Shown here piece after piece: positions 35,282 to 42,894 of a stretch of DNA of 64,000 nt. The stretch's first letter is position 1. Each line of letters starts with the position of its first letter. The notes under the pieces were generated by a model. It was not told the origin of the DNA. It did not search any database and saw nothing but the letters and a program-made list of their open reading frames with translations. The translations under genes and the position numbers were made by a program. Source of the stretch: Acidobacteriota bacterium (lineage in GTDB: Bacteria > Acidobacteriota > Terriglobia > Bryobacterales > Bryobacteraceae). The DNA is taken from NCBI GenBank assembly GCA_017307505.1, contig JAFKEE010000029.1, forward strand, positions 1-64,000, written 5' to 3'.

Positions 35282-36241
35282 ATGAAGAAAAGTATCCTCG
35301 GCCTGCTGATGGCGGGCCTGTTCGCGTCTCTGACGCCGCTTGTGGCCGCGCCGCCCATCCGTGTGATGCTGCTTGACGGGGAACAAGGCGGACCCTACCA
35401 CGCCTGGCAGGAGACCTCGCCCTATCTGAAGAAGATGCTGGGCGATGCGGGGATCTTCAACGTGGACGTGGTGACGGCTCCACCGAAGGGGGCCGACTTC
35501 AGTACCTTCAAGCCGGAATGGAGCAAGTACCAGGTTGTCGTTTCCAACTACGATGTGCCGGACGAGCGCTGGCCAGACAGCCTGAAGGCCTCGTTCGAAG
35601 AGTACATCCGGAAAGGGGGCGGCCTGGTCTCGGTGCATGCCGCCGACAACGCCTTCCCGAACTGGAAAGAGTACAACCTGATGATCGGCGTCGGTGGCTG
35701 GCGAGGGCGGAATGAGAAATCCGGTCCGCACTTCTACTACGAGAATGGGAAGCTGGTCTCGGATCCGTCTCCGGGTTCCGCCGGCAGCCATGGCGCCCGG
35801 CTTGCCTACAAGATTGTGAACCAGGTGACCGATCATCCGATTACGAAGGGCTTACCTAAGGAATGGATGCACGTGCCGGATGAATTGTATGCGAATATGC
35901 GCGGTCCGGGCCAAAACATGACGGTCCTGTCGACAGCCTGGTCAGATCCGGCCAATCGGGGTACCAACCACGAGGAACCTATCCTGATGGTGCTGAGCTA
36001 CGGGAAGGGTCGCATATTCCACACGGTGATGGGCCACGACCTGGCCGCGTTGAATTGCGTGGGTTTCATCGCCACCTATCAGCGCGGGACCGAATGGGCG
36101 GCGACCGGCAAAGTAAAGCAGAAGGTCCCGGCGGATTTCCCCACGGCGGAGAAGTCGAGCACGCGAGCGGAATACGCTCCGCCTGCCGGCTGGACCTCGC
36201 CGGGAGGGCGTCCGAGACCGCCGGCCGCTCCGGCCAAGTAA
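35282..36241 (+). CDS. Exported ThuA-like (trehalose utilization fold) protein
   Basis: 319 residues with a signal peptide (LGLLMAGLFASLTPLVAA). The ThuA-like, glutamine-amidotransferase-type fold follows: VMLLDGEQGGPYHAW, VVVSNYDVP, FEEYIRKGGGLVSVHAADNAF, DHPITKGLPKEW, EPILMVLSYGKGRIFHTVMGHD. The class-I amidotransferase Cys is not evident (SVHAAD occupies the nucleophile region), as usual for ThuA. The family is linked to sugar or glycoside metabolism and acts in the periplasm here. GGGAG nine bases before ATG 35282 fixes the start. The Pro-rich C-terminal tail looks disordered. Confidence 0.85.
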   Translation: MKKSILGLLMAGLFASLTPLVAAPPIRVMLLDGEQGGPYHAWQETSPYLKKMLGDAGIFNVDVVTAPPKGADFSTFKPEWSKYQVVVSNYDVPDERWPDSLKASFEEYIRKGGGLVSVHAADNAFPNWKEYNLMIGVGGWRGRNEKSGPHFYYENGKLVSDPSPGSAGSHGARLAYKIVNQVTDHPITKGLPKEWMHVPDELYANMRGPGQNMTVLSTAWSDPANRGTNHEEPILMVLSYGKGRIFHTVMGHDLAALNCVGFIATYQRGTEWAATGKVKQKVPADFPTAEKSSTRAEYAPPAGWTSPGGRPRPPAAPAK

Positions 36242-36251
36242 GCGAATCGCG

Positions 36252-36339
36252 GGCCCCTGTGTCGAGATCAGCTCCAGCCAGGCTGCAGGGGCCGGCGCAG
36301 GATTGCAGGCGGATGGCCCGGGCTGTTGGCGGCCCGGGC
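36252..36339 (+). terminator. GC-rich inverted repeats after the ThuA-like gene
   Basis: GGCCCCTG (36252-36259) pairs with CAGGGGCC (36286-36293), and GCCCGGGC (36316-36323) with GCCCGGGC (36332-36339). They lie between the ThuA stop and the sensor kinase promoter and may stop transcription; no T-tract. Confidence 0.45.
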
Positions 36340-36386
36340 GACGCCGGCCGATTCAGGATTCAGGAGACGATTCCGACCGATTCGGC

Positions 36387-36392
36387 TAGAAT
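36387..36392 (+). promoter_or_regulatory. -10-like box right before the histidine kinase gene
   Basis: TAGAAT ends 8 bases before the ATG at 36401. A weak AGGTGA lies in between, so both a leaderless and a very short-leader message are possible. Confidence 0.4.
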
Positions 36393-36400
36393 GCAGGTGA

Positions 36401-38071
36401 ATGGGCAGATCGTTCAGCTCACGAAGCCTCCTCGCAGTCAGCGCTGTGCTGGCGCTGTTGCTGGTGGGGCTCGCCGTGCTGCAGTACCGGTGGTCCGCGC
36501 GGGTATCGGCGGCCGATGCCCAGCGGGAACGGGAACACCTGAACTCATCCGGTCAGCTCTTTGCGAGCGAGTTCAACACAGCAGTCAGCCAAGCGGTCCG
36601 GTATCTCCAGAACGAAGCCAATACCGCGCTGAGAGCCGGAACGCCGCTGAGCAGTCCTCCCAAGCTGATTGAGGAGCTGTATTACCTGAACCTGCCTGAG
36701 AAGAAGCAGCAGGAGTTCCTGAAGCTGAATTCGGAAGGAGTCTTCGTTCCAGCCTCACTTCCGGCGTGGATGCCGACGGCGCAGTGTTCCCTCAACTCAG
36801 TGGACGAGCCCGCAACCATCCTCGCCCCCATCTTCGATATCGTCTCAGCCGATCGCAGGCTCCCGGGTGAAACCCACATTTCGAAAACCATCAAGTGGGG
36901 GATGGATCGTTGTTTCATTGCCCGTCTCGACCGCCGGTACCTGAGCAACATCCTGATTCCCGGTCTGATTCAGAAGAGCTTCGGAAGTACGGCTTTCAGC
37001 GAGTACGACTTCGCGGTGGTTTCCCTCGATAGGCCGGACCAGCGTCTTTACGGTGCCGCGCTGCACCCGGACTTGCGGACCACGTTTCCCCCAATGGAGT
37101 CGGGCCTGCCGATACCACCCCCACCGGCTCAATCCACTGGAGCCCTTCCCAGGCAGCGTACAGCCATCTTCATCCAGCGCGAGAATCTCGTATTCTCCAG
37201 AAGCCTGAATCCGTTGCGAGGCACAGGCTTATGGGAGTTGCAGGTCGCCCACAAAGGCATGCCGATGGAGGCGGCTTTTGAGCGCAGGCGCTGGCAGGAT
37301 CTCCTCCTGAGCCTGGGTGTGGATCTGCTGCTCTTTTCCGCTGTTGCCTTTCTGGTTCTTGCTGCGCGGCGCATGCAATGGCTCGCCGACCAGAAGATGA
37401 GGTTTGTGGCGGGAGTCTCGCATGAACTCAGGACGCCGGTGTCAGCCATCGCCATGCTTTCCCGAAATCAGGCGGACGGCCTGGTAGCGGGCCCGGACAA
37501 GGTGAAGCAGTATGGGGAGTTGATTCACCAGCAGAGCCGGCGGCTGAACGAGATGGTGGAACAGACCCTGCAACTGGCAGGAATCCACTCGGGGCTGCGC
37601 CGTCCGGCCAAGGATGAGATCGACCTGCGGAGCCTGATTGAGGATTCCATCGGCGCTCGGCGCGAGGAGTTGAGCCGCGGCGGCTTTGAGGTGGAGGTTG
37701 ATCTCGCGCCGGAACTGCCGCCGATTGTCGGCGATTCGAAGTTGCTGCGCACCGCGTTCGACAATCTGCTGGACAATGCGTTGAAGCATGCCGGCGAGGG
37801 CCGGTGGATCCGCGTGACCGCGGTCCACGATACCCTGGAGAAGGAGATCCGCCTCAGCGTGGAGGACCGCGGCGCCGGGATCGATCCGACAGATCAGGCT
37901 GAAATCTTTGAACCATTCAGCCGCGGACGGGCAGCCGTGGAGGCCCAGATTCCCGGCTCCGGCCTGGGCCTGAGCCTGGTTCGCAGCGCCGCCGAAGCGC
38001 ACCGGGGCAGTGTGACCTTGGTGAGCAGGCCCGGGCGCGGCAGCACCTTCACGCTGCATCTGCCCCTATGA
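36401..38071 (+). CDS. Membrane sensor histidine kinase
   Basis: 556 residues. One membrane helix near residues 10-27, an extracytoplasmic sensor region of about 270 residues without a recognised domain, and a second helix near residues 305-325 (LLLSLGVDLLLFSAVAFLVL). HisKA follows: FVAGVSHELRTPVSAIAML with phospho-acceptor His341. The HATPase part has the N box (DNLLDNALKHAG), G1 (EDRGAGIDP), F box region and G2 (GSGLGLSLV). The Ala/Gln-rich sensor with Pro-rich loop has no PAS or HAMP signature. Its stop overlaps the ATG of the response regulator by four bases, so the two are one signalling unit. Confidence 0.92.
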   Translation: MGRSFSSRSLLAVSAVLALLLVGLAVLQYRWSARVSAADAQREREHLNSSGQLFASEFNTAVSQAVRYLQNEANTALRAGTPLSSPPKLIEELYYLNLPEKKQQEFLKLNSEGVFVPASLPAWMPTAQCSLNSVDEPATILAPIFDIVSADRRLPGETHISKTIKWGMDRCFIARLDRRYLSNILIPGLIQKSFGSTAFSEYDFAVVSLDRPDQRLYGAALHPDLRTTFPPMESGLPIPPPPAQSTGALPRQRTAIFIQRENLVFSRSLNPLRGTGLWELQVAHKGMPMEAAFERRRWQDLLLSLGVDLLLFSAVAFLVLAARRMQWLADQKMRFVAGVSHELRTPVSAIAMLSRNQADGLVAGPDKVKQYGELIHQQSRRLNEMVEQTLQLAGIHSGLRRPAKDEIDLRSLIEDSIGARREELSRGGFEVEVDLAPELPPIVGDSKLLRTAFDNLLDNALKHAGEGRWIRVTAVHDTLEKEIRLSVEDRGAGIDPTDQAEIFEPFSRGRAAVEAQIPGSGLGLSLVRSAAEAHRGSVTLVSRPGRGSTFTLHLPL

Positions 38072-38754
38072 GTCACAGCATTCTCTTTGTGGAAGACGAA
38101 GCCGCGTTTGCGGTGGGGATGATCGACCGACTGGAGTCGGAAGGCTACACGGTGGAGTGGGCCCAGACGGGCATGGCCGGCTATGATCTGGCCCTCGCGC
38201 GGCATTTCGACCTGATCGTCCTGGATGTCATGCCGCCCGGCAAGAACGGCTTCGACATCTGCCGGGACCTGCGCCGGGGAGGCCAGAATGTGCCGGTGTT
38301 GATGCTGACGGCGCGGGGCGAGGTGGTGGACCGCGTGGTTGGCCTCAAGCTGGGCGCCGACGACTATGTGCAGAAGAATTGCGAGCCCGTGGAACTGATG
38401 GCGCGCATCGAGGCGCTGCTGCGCCGTTCCGCGGCTCCAGCGACGATCACAGCCGAGCGTGCCGAGTTTGGCGACCTGCGGGTGGACCTGCGCAGGCACG
38501 AGGTAACCAGGGCCGGGAAACCGCTTTCCCTATCGCCTGTCGAGTTCCGGCTGCTCGAGTACCTGATCGAACGCCGCGGCGCGGTGATCACGCGGGAAGA
38601 ACTGCTGGAAAATGTGTGGAATCTGAGCGGGGACACGATGAGCCGGACCGTGGATGTGCACGTGGCCGGCCTGCGGAAAAAGATCGAGGAGGACCCTCGT
38701 TACCCCCGCCTTTTACTCACGGTAAAGGGCGCCGGCTACAAACTTGCGGTCTGA
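38068..38754 (+). CDS. OmpR-family response regulator with altered K-P motif
   Basis: 228 residues. The receiver has the acidic pair (FVEDEAAF), phospho-acceptor Asp53 in DLIVLDVMPPG, Thr81 (LMLTAR) and the conserved Lys103. The residue after the Lys is Asn instead of the usual Pro (YVQKNCEP in place of YVTKPFEP), so the typical cis Lys-Pro turn is missing. The C-terminal half (130-228) is a winged helix (LSPVEFRLLEYLIERRGAVI and TVDVHVAGLRKKIE, VKGAGYKL). It is the partner of the kinase that overlaps it by four bases. Target genes are unknown, but the next genes (TIGR03435, TonB receptor, VWA) are candidates by position. Confidence 0.93.
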   Translation: MSHSILFVEDEAAFAVGMIDRLESEGYTVEWAQTGMAGYDLALARHFDLIVLDVMPPGKNGFDICRDLRRGGQNVPVLMLTARGEVVDRVVGLKLGADDYVQKNCEPVELMARIEALLRRSAAPATITAERAEFGDLRVDLRRHEVTRAGKPLSLSPVEFRLLEYLIERRGAVITREELLENVWNLSGDTMSRTVDVHVAGLRKKIEEDPRYPRLLLTVKGAGYKLAV

Positions 38755-38815
38755 CGCTTACATTCCTTACATACAATTTGCTCGCCGAACATCCAAATCG
38801 ACGCAAGCTATTGAC

Positions 38816-39697
38816 ATGAAATCCAGTTTCGCCTGTGCACTGATCCTTTCCTGCTGTGTTGCGTTCGGCCAGCAGGCGGCCGGGACGCTCGCGTTCGAAG
38901 TGGCGTCGATCAAACTGTCCGAACCTCAACAGATGGGCCGCATCCGGGTGATGATGGACACCGACGGCGGCATGTTGCGGTATTCCAATGTTTCCCTGAA
39001 AGACTGCGTCCGGGTCGCCTTCAAGGTGAAAGAGTTCCAGATCGAAGCTCCGGACTGGCTGGGCAACCAGCGTTTCGACATTGTGGCCAAGTTCCCGGCC
39101 GGCGCAACGGAGAAACAGGTTCCGGAGATGCTGCAGGCATTACTGGTGGAGCGGTTCAAGCTGACCACTCACAAAAACTCCAAGGAGGGCGCCATCTACG
39201 CCCTTGTTGCCGGTAAGAATGGTCCGAAGCTGAAACCTGCCGAAACGACGACACCGGCTGCGGCGCCGGAGGCCAAAGCGCCCGGCGGCGGTCCGCCCCG
39301 AGGCGCTGTGATGATGATGATGGGCCCGGAGGGCGCGCATCTGAAGGCCCCTTCGGTGACCTTGTCCGGACTGGCTGAGATGATCTCCCGCTTCGCCGAG
39401 CGTCCCGTTGTCGACATGACGGGGATTGAAGGCCAGTATGATTTCGATCTCGTGTTTACGCCGGAGACCATGCGTGGCATGCCCGGTGGCGGGCGTGGAC
39501 CGATGGGGGGACCTGGTCCTGGTGGTCCGCCTCCTGGCGGGGGTCCTGGCGGCGGACCTGGAGGCGAAATCCCCGTCGAGCGCGCAGGCTCGATCTACGA
39601 CTCCGTGCAACAGTACGGTCTGAAACTGGAACCCCGCAAGGCGCCAATGGAAATGCTGGTGGTCGACCACATCGAGAAGCTGCCTACCGAGAACTAG
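38816..39697 (+). CDS. Exported TIGR03435-family (acidobacterial) protein
   Basis: 293 residues with a signal peptide (FACALILSCCVAFGQQ) and the family signature FEVASIK right after it. Further family landmarks are LKDCVRVAFKVKEFQI, WLGNQRFDIVAKFPAG, EMLQALLVERFKLTTH, YALVAGKNGPKL, MISRFAERPVVDMTGIEGQYDFDL and the C-terminal EMLVVDHIEKLP. A Gly/Pro-rich stretch (residues 225-258) interrupts it before the last block. The family is restricted to and expanded in Solibacter-type acidobacteria; its function is unknown. A -10-like TACAAT at 38772-38777 would give a leader of about 32 bases, so it may have its own promoter. Confidence 0.9.
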   Translation: MKSSFACALILSCCVAFGQQAAGTLAFEVASIKLSEPQQMGRIRVMMDTDGGMLRYSNVSLKDCVRVAFKVKEFQIEAPDWLGNQRFDIVAKFPAGATEKQVPEMLQALLVERFKLTTHKNSKEGAIYALVAGKNGPKLKPAETTTPAAAPEAKAPGGGPPRGAVMMMMGPEGAHLKAPSVTLSGLAEMISRFAERPVVDMTGIEGQYDFDLVFTPETMRGMPGGGRGPMGGPGPGGPPPGGGPGGGPGGEIPVERAGSIYDSVQQYGLKLEPRKAPMEMLVVDHIEKLPTEN

Positions 39698-39740
39698 CGC
39701 CCACCGTGGAGACCGGCTGACCGTGCGGGAGCCATCCTGA

Positions 39741-39757
39741 CGCCTTCGTTCAAGGCG
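39741..39757 (+). terminator. Small hairpin after the TIGR03435 gene
   Basis: CGCCTT (39741-39746) pairs with AAGGCG (39752-39757) around a five-base loop in the gap before the TonB receptor gene. Too small to be sure. Confidence 0.3.
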
Positions 39758-39819
39758 CCGGAGTGAGGTCAGCCGGAACTCCGCACCGAGCGAACCTTCT
39801 GATCGATTTGAGACTAGCC

Positions 39820-42800
39820 ATGGATTTTCGACGCATCAGTCACATTCTTGGACTCTGCGCTGTCATTGGACTCCTGCTGCCCGTTCTGGCGGCCTCTGAA
39901 AGCCGGGGCCGCGTCCTGTTCAAAGGGCTGCCCGTGCCCGGTGCGACGGTGTCGGCCCAGCGGGACGGTAAGTCGTTCACGGCCGTCACCGACCTGGATG
40001 GCCGGTACATGTTCCCCGACCTGGCCGATGGTCCCTGGACGCTTCAGGTCAAAATGTTTGGCTTCGAGATCATACGCCAGGAAGTCACGGTTGCCGCGAA
40101 CAGCCTGGCCCGGGAGTGGAGTCTGACGCTGCTCTCGATGGAACGGATCAAGGCGGATATCCAGGTGGCAGTGGCCCCACCCAAACCGGTTCCTGCGGCG
40201 CGCACCGCGGACGTACCCGCCAAACCTGCGCAGCCCGAACCGCGCAAAACAGCCATCGCCGCCCCTGCCGCCGGCGACGACGAGATGAGCCAGCGCGCCG
40301 CCGACGGCCTGCTGATCAACGGCAGTGTGAATAATGGCGCGGCCTCCAATTTCGGACAGGCGGCGGCGTTCGGGAACAACCGCTTTGGCGGCAAGGGTCT
40401 CTACAACGGGGGGTTGGGCATGACGCTCGGCAACTCGGCCTTCGACGCCCGCCCCTATTCGCTGACCGGTCAGAGTACTCCGAAAGCCGGCTACAACCGG
40501 TTGACGGGCATGGCGAGCCTGGGTGGGCCGCTGAAGATCCCTCATCTCCTCAAGAATGGCCCGATGTTATTCCTGGGCTACCAGTGGACGCGAATTAACG
40601 ATGCGACCACAGCGACCTCGCTCGTGCCGACGCTGGCGCAGCGCGCGGGCACCTTTCCGGATGTGGTTCTGGATCCTCTGACTGGAAGCCCCTTTCCCGG
40701 GAATGTCATCCCTCAGAACCGGATCAGTCCACAGGCTCGCGCATTGCTGAACTACTACCCGCAGCCCAACTTCAGCGGCAACGGCGGCTACAACTTCCAG
40801 GTGCCCCTGCTGAATCCGACCCATCAGGATGCCCTGCAGACCCGAATCTCCAAGACCCTGGGCCGGAGCAACCAGGTCTTCGGCCAGTTCAGTTTCCAGC
40901 GCACACGCGAGGATGATCCGGACCTGTTCGGCTTTCTGGATAAGCGCAACCTGCAGGGTATTAACAGCGGAGCCAACTGGACCCACCGCTTCAGCCAGCG
41001 CCTGTTTCTCAACCTCGGGTTCCAGTACAGCCGTCTGTCCACCAGAATGACGCCCTTCTTCGCTAACCGTCTGAATGTGTCCGGGGAGGCCGGTATTGCC
41101 GGAAATAATCAGGATCCGGTCAATTGGGGGCCGCCGGCACTGAATTTCTCCAGCGGCATCGCCGGTCTGTCTGACGCACAGAGCGCCTTCAACCGGAGCC
41201 AGACGAGCGGCGTCTCCGGTTCGATGCTCTGGACCCATGGCGCGCACAACATCGCGTTCGGAAGTGATCTTCGCAGGCAGCAATTCAACTACTTTTCACA
41301 ACAGGATCCGCGCGGCACATTCACCTTTACAGGTTCGGAAACGGGTTCCGACTTCGCTGACTTCCTGCTGGGGACGCCTCGTACCAGTTCCATCGCCTTC
41401 GGCAATCCTGACAAGTATTTCCGCCAGACCGTCTATGATGCCTACGTTACCGACGACTGGCGCATCAACCCATCATTCACGCTGAACGGAGGCGTGCGTT
41501 GGGACTACGGCGCGCCCATCACGGAACAGCAGAACCGCCTGGTGAACCTCGACCTCGCTCCAGGCTTTGCGGCAGCCTCCCCTGTCCTGGCCAGCAACCC
41601 GAAGGGAGGCTTGAGCGGACAGCAGTATCCCAATTCCCTGCTCCGGCCATTCAAGCAGGGGTTCTCGCCGCGAGTCGGGATTGCCTGGCGCCCGCTGGCG
41701 GCGTCGTCACTGATCGTACGGGCCGGCTATGGGATCTACTACGACACTTCGATCTACCCTGCCCTGGCCACCAGGCTGGCCCAGCAGCCGCCTCTTTCCA
41801 CGACGGCGACCGTCCAGAACAGCGCGGAGAATCCACTCACCCTGGCGAATGGCTTCCGCTCCGCAACGTCGGGTGGCGGCAACACGATCGCGATTGATCC
41901 AAACTTCCGGCCCGGCTATGCACAGAACTGGCAATTGAGCGTACAACGCGACCTGCCGGGCTCCATGCAGATGACGGCTACCTATGCAGGCATCAAGGGA
42001 ACTCACGCGATGCAGGCGGTCCTGCCGAATACGTTCCCAATCGGCGCGGTGAATCCCTGCCCTACGTGCCCGGCAGGCTTTGCGTATCTGCAGTCCAGCG
42101 GCAATTCCAGCCGGCAAGCGGCGCAGATCCAGTTGAGGCGCCGCCTGCGCGGCGGCTTTACCGCTTCGATGCAGTATGTGTTCTCAAAGTCCATTGATGA
42201 CGCAGCCGCGCTGGGCGGTCCGGGCGGCGCGTCCGGGAACCAGGGGGGCGGAGGGCAGCAGATGGGCGCACAACCGGCTTCGCCTCTGGCAGGGCTCGGG
42301 GGGCTGTCCATCGCGCAGAACTGGCGGGACACCGGTGCGGAGCGCAGCCGGTCGAGCTTCGACCAGCGCCACCTGCTGACCGCACAGGTTCAGTACACCT
42401 CGGGCATGGGACTCAGCGGCGGCAGCTTCCTGAACGGTTGGAAGGGTACGCTGCTCAAGGAGTGGAGCCTGGCCACGCAGATCACGGCGGGCAGCGGACT
42501 GCCGCAGACACCGGTATATCTCGCCGCCGTGGAGGGCACCGGGGTCACGGGCACGATCCGGCCCGATTACACGGGAGCCCCCCTTTACAGCGGGGCGCCG
42601 GGCCGATTCCTGAACTCCGCCGCCTATACGGCGCCACAACCGGGCTCCTGGGGCAGCGCCGGACGGAATACGATTACGGGCCCTTCTCAGTTCACCCTGA
42701 ACGCCTCGATGGCACGAACATTCCGCATGACCGACCGGCTGAATCTGGATCTGCGCCTGGATTCGGTGAACCTGCTGAACCGGGTGAATTTCTCGAACTG

Positions 42801-42891
42801 GAACACGACGGTGAATGGCGCCCAGTTTGGCCTGCCCGCGGCGGCGAACGCGATGCGGAGCATCCAGATGACATTGCGGGTGAGGTTCTGA
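39820..42891 (+). CDS. TonB-dependent receptor with N-terminal carboxypeptidase-regulatory-like domain
   Basis: 1023 residues. Signal peptide (LGLCAVIGLLLPVLAAS), then a carboxypeptidase-regulatory-like beta domain (GLPVPGATVSAQRDGKSF, DLDGRYMFPDLADGPWTL, residues 27-105), a Pro-rich linker (about 120-155), and a long outer-membrane barrel of aromatic-rich beta strands ending in LRVRF, the C-terminal Phe needed for barrel assembly. This long architecture is the acidobacterial Oar-like family. No clear separate plug with a TonB box is visible. It probably imports a large carbohydrate or siderophore-like substrate. Start 39820 begins the signal; upstream codons are not protein-like. The VWA gene begins three bases after its stop, so they are one operon. 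Confidence 0.88.
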   Translation: MDFRRISHILGLCAVIGLLLPVLAASESRGRVLFKGLPVPGATVSAQRDGKSFTAVTDLDGRYMFPDLADGPWTLQVKMFGFEIIRQEVTVAANSLAREWSLTLLSMERIKADIQVAVAPPKPVPAARTADVPAKPAQPEPRKTAIAAPAAGDDEMSQRAADGLLINGSVNNGAASNFGQAAAFGNNRFGGKGLYNGGLGMTLGNSAFDARPYSLTGQSTPKAGYNRLTGMASLGGPLKIPHLLKNGPMLFLGYQWTRINDATTATSLVPTLAQRAGTFPDVVLDPLTGSPFPGNVIPQNRISPQARALLNYYPQPNFSGNGGYNFQVPLLNPTHQDALQTRISKTLGRSNQVFGQFSFQRTREDDPDLFGFLDKRNLQGINSGANWTHRFSQRLFLNLGFQYSRLSTRMTPFFANRLNVSGEAGIAGNNQDPVNWGPPALNFSSGIAGLSDAQSAFNRSQTSGVSGSMLWTHGAHNIAFGSDLRRQQFNYFSQQDPRGTFTFTGSETGSDFADFLLGTPRTSSIAFGNPDKYFRQTVYDAYVTDDWRINPSFTLNGGVRWDYGAPITEQQNRLVNLDLAPGFAAASPVLASNPKGGLSGQQYPNSLLRPFKQGFSPRVGIAWRPLAASSLIVRAGYGIYYDTSIYPALATRLAQQPPLSTTATVQNSAENPLTLANGFRSATSGGGNTIAIDPNFRPGYAQNWQLSVQRDLPGSMQMTATYAGIKGTHAMQAVLPNTFPIGAVNPCPTCPAGFAYLQSSGNSSRQAAQIQLRRRLRGGFTASMQYVFSKSIDDAAALGGPGGASGNQGGGGQQMGAQPASPLAGLGGLSIAQNWRDTGAERSRSSFDQRHLLTAQVQYTSGMGLSGGSFLNGWKGTLLKEWSLATQITAGSGLPQTPVYLAAVEGTGVTGTIRPDYTGAPLYSGAPGRFLNSAAYTAPQPGSWGSAGRNTITGPSQFTLNASMARTFRMTDRLNLDLRLDSVNLLNRVNFSNWNTTVNGAQFGLPAAANAMRSIQMTLRVRF

Positions 42892-42894
42892 TCG

